Positions 7,663 through 16,802 of a stretch of 64,000 nucleotides of DNA are shown one piece after another. Source of the DNA: Mycobacterium fragae (GTDB lineage: Bacteria > Actinomycetota > Actinomycetes > Mycobacteriales > Mycobacteriaceae); NCBI RefSeq assembly GCF_002102185.1, contig NZ_LQOW01000016.1:1-64000 (forward strand), in the 5' to 3' direction. Both the position numbers and the translations under genes were made by a program. The notes under the pieces were generated by a model. The model worked only from the letters and a program-made list of their open reading frames with translations. It was not told the DNA's origin and did no database searches. Every line of letters starts with the position of its first letter. The stretch's first letter is position 1.

Positions 7663-9653
7663 TCGAAGATCCCTCGACGCGCATCGCCGGGAGCCGCATG
7701 CGGCTCCATCGTCTTGAGCCGCTCCGACGAACTCAGTTGCCACGGAACAGATGTCACCATCACTCCCGGCATGAACAACAATCGCCCCTTCAGCCGCAGC
7801 GCGCTCTGGTTGTGCAGCAGCTGCTCCCACCAGTGGCCCACGACATACTCCGGGAGGAAGACCGTAACCACGGTGCGCGGCGATTCCTTGCTGACCCGTT
7901 TGACGTAATCCAGTATGGGGCGGGTGATTTCGCGGTACGGCGAGGCGATTACCTTGAGCGGCACACTGATGTCGCTGTCTTCCCATCTGCGTACCAGATC
8001 ACGGGTTTCCGCGTCATCGACACTTACCGTCACCGCCTCAAGTACGTCGGGCCGGGTCGCCCGGGCGTAGGCCAGCGCCCGCAGCGTCGGCAGATGCAAC
8101 TTCGACACCAGCACCACGGCATGGTTGCGGCTGGGCAACACGACATCATCGTTCGCGGCGGCCGCCTCCTCCAATTCGTGGCTGACTGTCTCATAATGCT
8201 TGCGGATCATTTTCATCATGACGAAAAGCGCCGTCATGGCAACGACGGCGATCCAGGCTCCGGCAACGAATTTCGTCACCAGCACGACAACGAGCACCGT
8301 TCCGGTGGATACAAAGCCTATCGTGTTGACGACCCGGGAGCGCATCATCTTGCGCCGTGCGGCAGGGCCGGTCTCGTTGCGCAGCAACCGGTTCCAATGC
8401 CGGACCATCCCGATCTGGCTCAGCGTGAACGAGATGAACACCCCGACGATGTACAGCTGGATCAGCGCGGTGACCTGCGCGCGGAACGCGATGATCGCCG
8501 CCAGCGCAGCCACCGACAAGAAGACGATGCCGTTGGAGAAGGCCAACCGGTCGCCGCGGGTGTGCAGCTGGCGGGGCAGGTAACTGTGCTGTGCGAGTAC
8601 CGAACCGAGCACCGGGAAGCCGTTGAACGCGGTGTTGGCCGCCAGCACCAGAATGAGCGCGGTCACCGCAGCGATCATCAGGAAGCCGATCTGGAAGCTA
8701 CCAAACACGGTCTGCGCGATCTGGGTCACCAGGGTCTTCTGCTGATAGCCCGGCGGGGTTCCGGCGAGCTGCCGGGCGGGGTCGTCGACAATCTTGACCC
8801 CGGTTTTCTCGGCGAGCACAATGATGCCCATCAACAGCGTGACGGCGATGGTTCCCAACATCAACAGCGTCGTTGCCGCGTTGCGCGACTTGGGTTTTCG
8901 GAACGCCGGCACCCCGTTGCTGATCGCCTCGACACCGGTCAGCGCCGCACACCCCGACGAGAACGACCGCGCCACCAGGAACATCAACGCGAAGCCCGCG
9001 ATCTGGCTGCGCTCGGCATGCATCTGGAAGCCGGCGGATTCCGCCCGCAGCGGATCACCCAACACATAAATCCGAAACAAGCCCCAGGCGAGCATGATGC
9101 CGACCCCGACGATGAATGCGTAAGTGGGCACGGCAAAAGCCACCCCGGACTCGCGTACCCCACGCAGGTTCATCGCCATCACCAACAAAATCGCGCTGAC
9201 GCAGAACATCACCTTGTGCTCGGCCACGTAAGGGATCGCCGACCCGATGTTCGACATGGCCGACGCCGTCGAAACCGCAACGGTCAGGACATAATCCACC
9301 ATCAGAGCGGCGGCGACCGTCAGGCCGGCGTTAGCGCCCAGGTTGGTGGTGACCACTTCGTAGTCACCACCGCCGGAGGGATAGGCATGCACGTTCTGCC
9401 GGTAGCTGGCCACCACGACCAGCATCACCGCGGCCACCGCCAGACCGATCCACGGCGTCAACGAGTACGCTGCCAGGCCGGCCACCGAGAGCATCAGGAA
9501 GACCTCTTCGGGGGCGTAGGCCACTGACGACAGCGCATCGGAGGCGAACACCGGCAACGCGATCCGCTTGGGCAGCAGGGTGTGACTCAGCCGGTCACTG
9601 CGGAACGGCCGACCCAGAACCAACCGACGCGCCGCGGTTGAAAGTTTGGACAC
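7659..9653 (-). CDS. APC superfamily amino acid/cation permease (Rv2690c-like)
   Basis: This 664-residue protein has about twelve hydrophobic segments in residues 40-480, with the APC N-terminal pattern (L-P-V-F-A-S-D-A-L-S-S-V-A-Y-A-P-E-E) and a cytoplasmic C-terminal domain of about 170 residues. GTG 9653 begins V-S-K-L-S-T-A-A and gives a length close to Rv2690c (about 657); the open frame upstream of it overlaps the divergent ceoB. The substrate is not known. Because it faces ceoB-ceoC, whose products resemble the regulatory subunits of potassium transporters, gating by those proteins is possible. It is coupled to the methyltransferase gene behind it. Confidence 0.88.
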   Translation of the reverse strand: MSKLSTAARRLVLGRPFRSDRLSHTLLPKRIALPVFASDALSSVAYAPEEVFLMLSVAGLAAYSLTPWIGLAVAAVMLVVVASYRQNVHAYPSGGGDYEVVTTNLGANAGLTVAAALMVDYVLTVAVSTASAMSNIGSAIPYVAEHKVMFCVSAILLVMAMNLRGVRESGVAFAVPTYAFIVGVGIMLAWGLFRIYVLGDPLRAESAGFQMHAERSQIAGFALMFLVARSFSSGCAALTGVEAISNGVPAFRKPKSRNAATTLLMLGTIAVTLLMGIIVLAEKTGVKIVDDPARQLAGTPPGYQQKTLVTQIAQTVFGSFQIGFLMIAAVTALILVLAANTAFNGFPVLGSVLAQHSYLPRQLHTRGDRLAFSNGIVFLSVAALAAIIAFRAQVTALIQLYIVGVFISFTLSQIGMVRHWNRLLRNETGPAARRKMMRSRVVNTIGFVSTGTVLVVVLVTKFVAGAWIAVVAMTALFVMMKMIRKHYETVSHELEEAAAANDDVVLPSRNHAVVLVSKLHLPTLRALAYARATRPDVLEAVTVSVDDAETRDLVRRWEDSDISVPLKVIASPYREITRPILDYVKRVSKESPRTVVTVFLPEYVVGHWWEQLLHNQSALRLKGRLLFMPGVMVTSVPWQLSSSERLKTMEPHAAPGDARRGIFD

Positions 9654-9785
9654 GAGAGCCAAGACTAAGCCCACCCGGGCCTGCCGGTACCGTTCCCTAG
9701 ACGAGAATGTTCCGGAGCCAAATCGGCTGGCCATCGTGGTTGGCCGTTGGCCCGACGACCAGGACCCCGGCCGAGAGGACCTCAA

Positions 9786-10457
9786 GTGCGGGTGGTTGTG
9801 ATGGGGTGCGGCCGCGTGGGCTCTTCGGTGGCCGACGGGCTGTCCCGGATCGGCCATGACGTCGCGATCATCGACCGCGACGGCACCGCGTTTTACCGTC
9901 TGAGCCCGGAATTCTCCGGCGAGCGTGTGTTGGGCCTGGGATTCGACCGAGATGTGCTGCTGCGGGCCGGTATCGAGGAGGCCGACGCCTTCGCAGCCGT
10001 GTCGTCCGGCGACAACTCCAACATCATCTCGGCCCGCCTGGCGCGGGAAACCTTTGGCGTGCCGCGCGTTGTGGCGCGCATCTACGACGCCAAACGCGCC
10101 GAGGTCTACGAACGGCTCGGCATTCCCACGATCGCGACCGTGCCGTGGACGACCGACCGCCTGCTCAACGCGCTGACCCAGGAGACCGAGACCACCAAGT
10201 GGCGAGACCCGACCGGCACCGTCACCGTCACCGAAGTCGTCCTGCACGAGGACTGGGTGGGCCACCGGGCCACCGACCTCGAGGTGGCCACCGGCGCCCG
10301 GGTGGCGTTTTTGATCCGGTTCGGCGCCGGTGTGCTTCCGGAACCCAAGACGGTCATCCAGGCCGGGGACAAGGTCTATGTCGCCGCGATATCCGGCCGC
10401 GCCGCCGAGGCGGTCGCCATCGCGGCCTTGCCGCCCAGCGAGGACCTGGAACCGTGA
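9786..10457 (+). CDS. ceoB: TrkA-type potassium uptake regulatory protein CeoB
   Basis: This 223-residue cytoplasmic protein has an RCK/TrkA-N Rossmann domain (V-V-V-M-G-C-G-R-V-G-S, residues about 3-13) that binds NAD(H) or ATP, and a C-terminal TrkA-C domain. Such subunits gate K+ channels or Trk/Ktr transporters. GTG 9786 starts V-R-V-V-V-M, which places the GxGxxG at the usual distance from the N-terminus; an in-frame ATG at 9747 is less likely. The stop overlaps the ceoC start as GTGA, so the two are co-translated and probably form a pair. Confidence 0.9.
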   Translation: MRVVVMGCGRVGSSVADGLSRIGHDVAIIDRDGTAFYRLSPEFSGERVLGLGFDRDVLLRAGIEEADAFAAVSSGDNSNIISARLARETFGVPRVVARIYDAKRAEVYERLGIPTIATVPWTTDRLLNALTQETETTKWRDPTGTVTVTEVVLHEDWVGHRATDLEVATGARVAFLIRFGAGVLPEPKTVIQAGDKVYVAAISGRAAEAVAIAALPPSEDLEP

Positions 10458-11116
10458 AAGTCGCCGTCGCCGGCGCCGGGGCGGTCGGCCGCTCGGTCAC
10501 CCGCGAACTCGTCGCGGCCGGCCACGACGTATCGCTGATCGAGCGCAACCCCGAGCACATCGACGTCGACGCCATCCCGGCGGCGCACTGGCGACTCGGC
10601 GATGCCTGCGAGGTGAGCGTGCTGGAGTCGGTACACCTCGAGGATTTCGATGTGGTGGTCGCCGCCACCGGCGATGACAAGGTCAACGTGGTGCTGTCCC
10701 TGCTGGCCAAAACCGAGTTCGCCGTGCCGCGGGTAGTGGCCCGAGTCAACGATCCGCGCAACGAGTGGCTTTTCACCGACGCCTGGGGTGTGGACGTCGC
10801 GGTCTCCACCCCACGGATGCTGGCCTCCTTGATCGAGGAGGCCGTCGCCGTCGGCGATCTGGTCCGGCTGATGGAATTCCGCAAGGGACAGGCCAACCTG
10901 GTCGAGATCACACTGCCCGACGACACCCCGTGGGCGGGCAAGCCGGTGCGGAAGTTGCAGTTGCCGCGCGACGCCGCGCTCGTGACGATCCTGCGCGGCC
11001 CCCGAGTGATCGTGCCGGAGGCCGACGAGCCGCTGGAGGGCGGCGACGAGCTTTTGTTCGTCGCGACTACTGAGGTGGAGGAGGAACTGCGGCAGCTGCT
11101 TCTCCCGGCGCAATGA
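10454..11116 (+). CDS. ceoC: TrkA-type potassium uptake regulatory protein CeoC
   Basis: This 220-residue protein repeats the ceoB architecture: a Rossmann N-domain (V-K-V-A-V-A-G-A-G-A-V-G-R), an acidic ligand residue at the end of the second strand (L-I-E-R-N), and a TrkA-C domain from about residue 135. It most likely forms a heteromeric RCK ring with CeoB. The last 50 bases overlap the convergent DUF3159 gene, which ends at 11067 inside this frame. Confidence 0.9.
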   Translation: MKVAVAGAGAVGRSVTRELVAAGHDVSLIERNPEHIDVDAIPAAHWRLGDACEVSVLESVHLEDFDVVVAATGDDKVNVVLSLLAKTEFAVPRVVARVNDPRNEWLFTDAWGVDVAVSTPRMLASLIEEAVAVGDLVRLMEFRKGQANLVEITLPDDTPWAGKPVRKLQLPRDAALVTILRGPRVIVPEADEPLEGGDELLFVATTEVEEELRQLLLPAQ

Positions 11117-11741
11117 CAGCGGCAGCCGGTTGCATCGCCTGCTGCGCCACCTTGATCGCCAGGTAGGTCACCACGGCCGACGCCGCGGTCAGCGGCCAGC
11201 CCATCGCGATCCGGGCCACCGTGAGCCAGCCCGTCCGGTCGGCGTCGTAGAGCAACCATTGCACGATGAAGCGAGCACCAAAGACCAGCACCCAGGTGAG
11301 CGTGGCGACATCGAACGCGTAGACCGCGCGGCGCACGTCGCGCCAGCCGCGATTTTGGCCGCCGAACCAGCTCCAGATGTACCCGACGACCGGCCGGCGG
11401 ATCAGCACGGACAGGGCGAACACCGCCGCCCAGAACAGCGACGTCCAAATGCCAAGCAGGAAATAACCTTTGGACTCACCCAACGCATAGGCGATCAGCG
11501 CGCAGATGGCCACACCGACCAATCCGGACACCGCCGGCTGCGCGGACTCCCGCCGGATCAGCCGCCACAGCAGAATGAGGGTGGCTGTGCCCAGCGCGGC
11601 GCCTACCGCCGTCAACAGTCCCAGCAGTCTCGCGGTGGCCACGAAAACCAGGACCGGCAGCGAGGAATAGATGAGTCCGCTCACGCCACCCAACTGCGCC
11701 ATCACCCGCTCGGCGTTGGTGCCCTCCACTGGGCGCCTCAC
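11067..11741 (-). CDS. DUF3159 membrane protein (Rv2693c-like)
   Basis: This 224-residue polytopic membrane protein of the DUF3159 family has about six hydrophobic segments in the middle, a charged loop (G-G-Q-N-R-G-W-R-D), and a Pro/Ala-rich C-terminus. Its function is not known. GTG 11741 overlaps the stop of the OB-fold gene as GTGA, so it is coupled to it. The family is largely actinobacterial. Its tail is encoded over the ceoC 3' end on the opposite strand. Confidence 0.8.
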   Translation of the reverse strand: MRRPVEGTNAERVMAQLGGVSGLIYSSLPVLVFVATARLLGLLTAVGAALGTATLILLWRLIRRESAQPAVSGLVGVAICALIAYALGESKGYFLLGIWTSLFWAAVFALSVLIRRPVVGYIWSWFGGQNRGWRDVRRAVYAFDVATLTWVLVFGARFIVQWLLYDADRTGWLTVARIAMGWPLTAASAVVTYLAIKVAQQAMQPAAAVIAPGEAAAAVPPPPQ

Positions 11742-12109
11742 CGCTGAATTTCGTAGTGCGGGTTGTAAATCGCCTTGGTCCCGTTTTCCAGCTTGCCGAG
11801 CCGGCCCCGCACCCGCAGCGTGCGGCCCGAATCGATTCCGGGAATGCGGCGCTGCCCCAACCACACCAGGGCCACGGTGTCGGTGCCGTCGAACAACTCG
11901 GCGCGAACCCCGCCGGCGCAACCCTTGGCGTTGGCTTCCACGCTTCGCAGCGTCCCGACCATCGTGACCTCTTGCCCGCGCTGGCAGTCGATCGCCCGCT
12001 GCGCGCCGGTGTTGAGGGCCTCATCGGACAACTCCTCGACGTCGAGTTGCTCCGGGTCCTCGGTCAACCGACGGGTGAGCCGGCGCAGATAATTTTCCGC
12101 CGCCGCCAT
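11738..12109 (-). CDS. Small OB-fold nucleic-acid-binding protein (Rv2694c-like)
   Basis: This 123-residue protein has an N-terminal helical segment (Y-L-R-R-L-T-R-R-L-T-E-D) and a C-terminal OB fold (V-T-M-V-G-T-L-R-S-V, then L-F-D-G-T-D-T-V-A-L-V-W-L-G and R-V-R-G-R-L-G). It resembles the tRNA-anticodon/RecG-type OB family, so single-stranded nucleic acid is a likely ligand. ATG 12109 is preferred over GTG 12124 because an AGGAGA ribosome site lies about 6 bases ahead of it. It heads a two-gene unit with the DUF3159 gene. Confidence 0.82.
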   Translation of the reverse strand: MAAAENYLRRLTRRLTEDPEQLDVEELSDEALNTGAQRAIDCQRGQEVTMVGTLRSVEANAKGCAGGVRAELFDGTDTVALVWLGQRRIPGIDSGRTLRVRGRLGKLENGTKAIYNPHYEIQR

Positions 12110-12231
12110 GGCCTCTCCTGACACTGCGATCTAGTTATGCCAACGGACACCGTAGACCCGTTAGTTCCCCGGCGCCACGCGGGCCAGGGGTGTCGTGGGG
12201 ATACCCATAAAACACCGGGCAGTATCTACGT

Positions 12232-12933
12232 GTGGCGATCGACCTGCGCGGTGTGACGGCCGTCATGCTGCCGGGAACCGGATCCGACGACGACTACATC
12301 GCTCGAGCATTCGCCGGTCCGTTGGGCGATGCCGGTGCGCGGGTGGCGGCGCAGCCCCCACAGCCGGGTCGTCTGATCGGCGGCTACCTCGCCGGCCTTG
12401 CCGACGCCGCGCGTTCGGGTCCGATCGCCGTCGGCGGGGTTTCGATCGGTGCCGCGGTGGCCGTCGCGTGGGCGCTGGAGCATCCCGATCGCACGGTGGC
12501 GGTGCTGGCCGCATTACCGGCTTGGACCGGCGCCCCGGGCAGCGCACCGGCCGCGCACGCGGCACGGCACACGGCGGACCAGCTACGGCGACATGGTCTG
12601 GCGGCAACGACGACGCAGATGCGGGCGTCCAGCCCGCTTTGGCTGGCCGAGGAGCTGGCCCGGTCTTGGCGGGGGCAGTGGCCATACCTGCCGGACACCA
12701 TGGAGGAAGCGGCGGCCTATGTCGCGCCCACCCGCGCGCAGTTGCACCGGCTGGCGGCGCCGATGGGAATCGCCGCGGCCACCGACGACCCGGTTCACCC
12801 CCTGGAAATCGGGCTGGAATGGGCGGCCGCCGCCCCGCACGCGGCGTTGCGCACGGTCACCCTCGATGAGATCGGCGGCAACCCCGCAGCGCTCGGCGCC
12901 GCCTGTCTGGCGGCGCTGTGTGAGGCCGGTTAG
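12232..12933 (+). CDS. Alpha/beta-hydrolase-like protein (Rv2695-like)
   Basis: This 233-residue protein begins V-A-I-D-L-R-G-V-T-A-V-M-L-P-G-T-G-S-D-D, an early strand and oxyanion-type loop. A nucleophile elbow G-G-V-S-I-G-A-A (about residues 68-75) fits G-x-S-x-G. A later acidic region (A-T-D-D-P-V-H-P) could supply the Asp and His. The substrate is unknown. Its stop overlaps the convergent DUF3710 gene by 4 bases. Confidence 0.75.
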   Translation: MAIDLRGVTAVMLPGTGSDDDYIARAFAGPLGDAGARVAAQPPQPGRLIGGYLAGLADAARSGPIAVGGVSIGAAVAVAWALEHPDRTVAVLAALPAWTGAPGSAPAAHAARHTADQLRRHGLAATTTQMRASSPLWLAEELARSWRGQWPYLPDTMEEAAAYVAPTRAQLHRLAAPMGIAAATDDPVHPLEIGLEWAAAAPHAALRTVTLDEIGGNPAALGAACLAALCEAG

Positions 12934-13688
12934 CCGCCGGTCGTGGTGCTGCGCAGTTGCTGCATCGCCGAACCGGCTGCGCTGCGACGCGCGCTTGGCG
13001 CGGGCGGATCCTCTCCCCCGCCGGGCCCACCCTGTTGGGCGGCCTGTTGCGCGGCGGCCTCGCGCAGCTGCGCCGCCATCGGCTCAGGCAGCTGCACCGG
13101 CAATGGTGTCCTCACCGGCAACGGCGTGTCGCCGCGGCGAACGACGGTGTCTTCCAAGGCTTTCCGAGCTTCCTCTGTCAGCGCGTCGATGGATTCGGCT
13201 GATCCGTTGACCACACACCGGATCATCCAGCGGTAGCCGTCGACCCCGATGAACCGCACCACGCCGGACGCCGTGCCGACGACCTCTCGACCCCACCGGC
13301 CGTCCTGGATGGACACCGCTGCGCCGTCTTTTCGCAGCGAATCGGCGAGCTCACCGGCGACCTCACGCCACAAGCCGCTGGTCTTGGGCGCCGCATAGGC
13401 GGCGATGGTGAAACGGCCGTTGGGCGTCACCACCCATACCGCGCTCGGGACGCCGGTGTCGGTGAGCTCGATCTGCAGCTGTGCCGTCTCCGGCATCGGC
13501 ACCAACACCGAGCCGAGGTCGAGGCGGCCCGCCTCCGCGGCCGCGGGATCGTCGAAATCCTCGATGTCGAACGGGCCATCCAGGTCGTCGCCAGCGGCGG
13601 GCTCGGTCTCTGGTTCCTGTTGTGCGGCCACGCCTTCCGGCTCGACCGTTGGCTCGTCGTCGGGTTTCCGTTTGCGCAATGCCATCAC
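12930..13688 (-). CDS. DUF3710 protein (Rv2696c-like)
   Basis: This 252-residue soluble protein of the DUF3710 family has a Lys/Glu-rich acidic first 60 residues, a central mixed alpha/beta domain ([13 protein letters not shown]), and a Gln/Ala-rich tail. No enzymatic motif is visible. The start is either GTG 13688 (overlapping the dut stop as GTGA) or ATG 13685. The gene follows dut directly in most actinobacteria, and the overlap suggests co-translation. A role in nucleotide metabolism would be inference from position only. Confidence 0.82.
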   Translation of the reverse strand: MMALRKRKPDDEPTVEPEGVAAQQEPETEPAAGDDLDGPFDIEDFDDPAAAEAGRLDLGSVLVPMPETAQLQIELTDTGVPSAVWVVTPNGRFTIAAYAAPKTSGLWREVAGELADSLRKDGAAVSIQDGRWGREVVGTASGVVRFIGVDGYRWMIRCVVNGSAESIDALTEEARKALEDTVVRRGDTPLPVRTPLPVQLPEPMAAQLREAAAQQAAQQGGPGGGEDPPAPSARRSAAGSAMQQLRSTTTGG

Positions 13689-14149
13689 AAGCTCGCATGT
13701 CCGCCGGAGGAGCCGTGGCCGCCGTCACCACGGGAAGTGTTGGCCAGCCCGGCCTCGTCGAATGACGACACTTCGACCGGCTCGACCAACTCGACGCGTT
13801 GCACCAGCAACTGGGCGATGCGGTCGCCGCGGTGTATCGCGATCGGCTCGCAGGGGTCGAGGTTGATCAGCGCTACCTTGATCTCGCCCCGATAGCCGGC
13901 GTCGATGGTGCCGGGGCTGTTGACAATCGAAAGCCCCACTCGCGCAGCCAATCCCGAACGCGGATGCACCAGCCCGACCATTCCGAACGGGATGGCCACT
14001 GCGACCCCTGTCCGCACCAGGGCACGGTGGCCGGGGGCGAGTTCGACGTCTTCGGCGCTGTAGAGATCCACCCCGGCGTCACCGTGGTGGGCGCGGGTGG
14101 GCAGCGGAAGCCCGGGGTCCAGACGAACAACCGCCAGACTGGTCGACAC
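13685..14149 (-). CDS. dut: Deoxyuridine 5'-triphosphate nucleotidohydrolase
   Basis: Trimeric dUTPase, which splits dUTP to dUMP and pyrophosphate, keeping uracil out of DNA and supplying dTMP synthesis. All five motifs are present in 154 residues: [33 protein letters not shown], and a C-terminal [10 protein letters not shown] arm. In the arm the usual Phe stacking position is His, as in other mycobacterial dUTPases. GTG 14149 gives exactly the length of the M. tuberculosis enzyme. A divergent gene starts only 25 bases away. Confidence 0.95.
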   Translation of the reverse strand: MSTSLAVVRLDPGLPLPTRAHHGDAGVDLYSAEDVELAPGHRALVRTGVAVAIPFGMVGLVHPRSGLAARVGLSIVNSPGTIDAGYRGEIKVALINLDPCEPIAIHRGDRIAQLLVQRVELVEPVEVSSFDEAGLANTSRGDGGHGSSGGHASL

Positions 14150-14174
14150 GGGGCCACAGATTACCCTTGACCGG

Positions 14175-14651
14175 GTGTCCGGTACGCGTGTCGCGCCGCA
14201 AAGCGTGCGGTATCGCGAGCGTTTGTGGGTGCCCTGGTGGTGGTGGCCGCTGGGTTTCGCGCTGGCGGCGCTGATCGCCCTCGAAGTCAACCAGGGCGTG
14301 CCCGCCCTCCCGAACTGGGTGCCGTTTGCGACGCTGTTCGTGGTGGCCGCCGGCGCGTTGCTGTGGTTGGGCCGGGTCGAGATTCGGGTCACCGCCGGTA
14401 GCCAGGGAGTCGAATTATGGGCCGGCGAAGCGCATCTGCCCGTCACCGTGATCGCCCGGTCCGCAGACATCCCCCGCTCGGCCAAATCGGCCGCGCTGGG
14501 GCGCCAACTCGATCCCGCCGCCTATGTGGTGCACCGGGCGTGGGTCGGCCCGATGGTGCTGATCGTTCTGGATGACGCCGATGACCCGACGCCGTATTGG
14601 CTGGTGAGCTGCCGTCACCCGGAGCGGGTGCTGTCGGCCCTGAGGAGCTGA
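14175..14651 (+). CDS. DUF3093 membrane protein (Rv2698-like)
   Basis: This 158-residue protein of the DUF3093 family has two hydrophobic segments near residues 20-40 and 50-70, preceded by a basic, aromatic stretch (L-W-V-P-W-W-W-W-P), and a soluble C-terminal half ending L-V-S-C-R-H-P-E-R. Its function is unknown. GTG 14175 is the only good start after the divergent dut start at 14149, so the two promoters must overlap within a very short spacer or lie inside the opposite genes. Confidence 0.8.
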   Translation: MSGTRVAPQSVRYRERLWVPWWWWPLGFALAALIALEVNQGVPALPNWVPFATLFVVAAGALLWLGRVEIRVTAGSQGVELWAGEAHLPVTVIARSADIPRSAKSAALGRQLDPAAYVVHRAWVGPMVLIVLDDADDPTPYWLVSCRHPERVLSALRS

Positions 14652-14669
14652 GCGCAGCTTCCACCCCCC

Positions 14670-14972
14670 TCAGGCCGCGCAGTCGGTACAGATCATCACG
14701 CCGTTCTTCTCGCTGGCCAGCCGGCTGCGGTGTTGCACCAGAAAACAACTCGAACAGGTGAACTCGTCAGCCTGCTTCGGAATAACACGAACCGACAGCT
14801 CTTCGCCGGACAGGTCGGCGCCGGGAAGCTCGAACGACTCGGCGGACTCCGATTCGTCGACGTCAACCACCGCCGACGCCGCCTCGTTCCGCCGTGCCTT
14901 CAGTTCCTCGAGCGAGTCCTCGGAAACGTCGTCGGTCTCGGTGCGCCGTGGGGCGTCATAGTCGGTAGCCAT
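14670..14972 (-). CDS. DUF4193 small zinc-ribbon-like protein (Rv2699c-like)
   Basis: This 100-residue protein has an acidic N-terminal half and a C-terminal pair of Cys-x2-Cys knuckles (F-T-C-S-S-C-F-L-V and I-C-T-D-C-A-A), the DUF4193 pattern, probably binding zinc. The ATG at 14972 is clear. A perfect CRP-type palindrome lies about 100 bases upstream, between this gene and the divergent cei. The family is conserved across actinobacteria with no assigned function. Confidence 0.85.
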   Translation of the reverse strand: MATDYDAPRRTETDDVSEDSLEELKARRNEAASAVVDVDESESAESFELPGADLSGEELSVRVIPKQADEFTCSSCFLVQHRSRLASEKNGVMICTDCAA

Positions 14973-15069
14973 GGGCCTTCGCTCCCCTCGTAACCCTGCA
15001 AGCAAAGCTTTGTATCAGCGTCGAACGCATCCACCAAACGATTCGTGCCCATATCCCGGGGTCTTATAG

Positions 15070-15085
15070 TGTGATTTACGTCACA
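15070..15085. promoter_or_regulatory. CRP-type operator TGTGA-N6-TCACA
   Basis: The 16 bases read TGTGATTTACGTCACA, a perfect match to the palindromic CRP/FNR-family consensus, with one further matching base pair on each side (G and C). It lies between the divergent DUF4193 gene (start 14972) and cei (start 15150), so it could act on either. From knowledge, the M. tuberculosis cAMP receptor protein Rv3676 uses this consensus, and I recall the Rv2699c-Rv2700 interval among its proposed targets. Confidence 0.75.
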
Positions 15086-15149
15086 CGTAGTATTTAACCC
15101 CGCTGCCGGCCGTTAAACATCGGATTTGCAGTGCGCTTAGAGTGCTCAT

Positions 15150-15800
15150 GTGGTCGCGCAAATCACCGAAGGCACAGCTTTCGACAAGCATGGTCACCCT
15201 TTTCGGCGCCGCAATGCCCGGCCGGCCATTTTCGCCCTGATCGTCCTGTCCGTGGTGACGGCGGTGGTGTGGACGATCGCGTTGACCCGTCCGCCCGACG
15301 TCCACGAGGCCGCCGCGTGCAACCCGCCGCCACAGCCGGCGGAGCCCGGGCAGCCGCGGCTGGGCACACCGGTGTCGCGCACCACGATGACGGACGTCAC
15401 GCCGGCCAAGCTGGCCGAGACCAAGATCCGCGTCCTGAACGCCAGCGGGCGAGGCGGGCAGGCCGCCGACGTCGCGGGCGCATTACACGACCTGGGTTTC
15501 GCCCAGCCGACAGCGGCGAACGACCCGATCTATGCCAACGCCAAGCTGAATTGCCAGGGGCAGATCCGTTTCGGCGAGGCTGGTCAGGCCGGCGCCGCAG
15601 CGGTGTGGCTGGTGGTGCCCTGCGCCGAGTTGTTCCGTGATGAGCGCACCGACGACTCGGTGGACCTCGCTGTCGGCACTGAATTCAACGCGCTGGCACA
15701 TAGCGATGACATCGAGGCGGTGCTCGCAGGGTTGCGCGAGGGCGCCACGGAACCCGCCGATCCCGCGCTGCTCGCGAAGATCCACGCCGGCACCTGCTGA
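15150..15800 (+). CDS. cei: Cell envelope integrity protein Cei
   Basis: This 216-residue protein has one N-terminal membrane anchor (about residues 25-45, A-I-F-A-L-I-V-L-S-V-V-T-A-V-V-W) and an extracytoplasmic LytR C-terminal domain (from about 90: I-R-V-L-N-A-S-G-R-G-G-Q-A). Two exported cysteines (in L-N-C-Q-G and V-P-C-A-E) could form a disulfide. The M. tuberculosis homologue Rv2700 was reported to be needed for envelope integrity. GTG 15150 gives a short cytoplasmic tail before the anchor. The suhB gene converges 7 bases downstream. Confidence 0.85.
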   Translation: MVAQITEGTAFDKHGHPFRRRNARPAIFALIVLSVVTAVVWTIALTRPPDVHEAAACNPPPQPAEPGQPRLGTPVSRTTMTDVTPAKLAETKIRVLNASGRGGQAADVAGALHDLGFAQPTAANDPIYANAKLNCQGQIRFGEAGQAGAAAVWLVVPCAELFRDERTDDSVDLAVGTEFNALAHSDDIEAVLAGLREGATEPADPALLAKIHAGTC

Positions 15801-15807
15801 GTGCCGA

Positions 15808-16680
15808 TCAGCCCGGAATGGGGGCCAGGCCGTCGAATCCCCGCAGCGCGGCCAGCAACTCGTCAGCGATTCCTGGTGCCGCGGCGACCACCAGCCCGGC
15901 CGCGCCGGCCGGGTCATCCTGGTCGGGCAACGTCACCCTGGCTCCCGCCTCGGCGGCGATCAGCGCCCCGGCCGCACAATCCCAGACGTGCAGCCCGTGC
16001 TCGTAGTAGGCGTCGAGCCGGCCTGCGGCGACCATGCACAAATCCAATGCGGCAGAACCGATCCGACGCACGTCGCGCACCACCGGCAGCATCCTGGCCA
16101 GCAGTGCCGCCTGCGCGGTGCGGCGACGGCGAGAGTACGCAAATCCGGTGCCCAGCAATGCCATCGACAATTCGTCGACGGCGGAGCAGCGCAGCGGACG
16201 GGTTCCCTGCTCGTCGGTGAGATGCGCGCCCAGTCCGGCGCCGGCCGAATACACCTGCCCGGCGACGACGTCGGCAACCGCACCGGCCACCGACACGCCG
16301 TCGATCTGAGCAGCCACCGACACCGAGTAGGCAGGGATCCCGTAGACGAAATTCACCGTGCCGTCGATCGGGTCCAGCACCCACGTCACCGTGTCGGCAG
16401 TGGTGGTCGGATCGGCGGGGCCGCCGCCCTCCTCGCCGAGGATCGGGTCGCCGGATCGCAGCTGCGCCAACCGATCCCGCAGCAACCGTTCGGTATCGGT
16501 ATCGACGACGGTCACCGGGTCGGTCGGGGTTGTCTTGGTTCGCACCGCGTCGCCGGCCCCGGCGCGCGCGTCGCCGCCGAAAACCTCGTTACGACGGCGC
16601 CGCACGAACGCCGCAGCTTCCCCGGCCAGCGTTTCAGCCACCGAACGCAGATGGGCCGGTTGGTTCTCAGGCGTGCTCAC
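15808..16680 (-). CDS. suhB: Inositol-1-monophosphatase SuhB
   Basis: Mg2+-dependent, Li+-sensitive phosphatase releasing myo-inositol from inositol phosphate, which feeds phosphatidylinositol, mannoside and mycothiol synthesis. The three family motifs are visible in 290 residues: I-L-G-E-E-G-G, W-V-L-D-P-I-D-G-T-V-N-F, and H-V-W-D-C-A-A-G-A. GTG 16680 (V-S-T-P-E-N) gives the same length as recalled for the M. tuberculosis protein. An upstream open frame is not needed. It is transcribed away from ppgK, with 122 bases between the starts. Confidence 0.93.
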   Translation of the reverse strand: MSTPENQPAHLRSVAETLAGEAAAFVRRRRNEVFGGDARAGAGDAVRTKTTPTDPVTVVDTDTERLLRDRLAQLRSGDPILGEEGGGPADPTTTADTVTWVLDPIDGTVNFVYGIPAYSVSVAAQIDGVSVAGAVADVVAGQVYSAGAGLGAHLTDEQGTRPLRCSAVDELSMALLGTGFAYSRRRRTAQAALLARMLPVVRDVRRIGSAALDLCMVAAGRLDAYYEHGLHVWDCAAGALIAAEAGARVTLPDQDDPAGAAGLVVAAAPGIADELLAALRGFDGLAPIPG

Positions 16681-16802
16681 CGATCCATCGCACCACAGAA
16701 GGCGCGCTCTGTTGGGTTCGGAAGCGGCGCCAACACGCCCGCCAACGGCTGGTCCACGCATTAGGGTGTGGGCGGACACCCAAGTCTCGCCGAGGAGATG
16801 CG

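Noticed and set aside
7659..10265. Full 868-codon open frame for the APC permease
   Set aside because: The part beyond 9653 overlaps the divergent ceoB and has no permease-like residues. GTG 9653 gives the family length.
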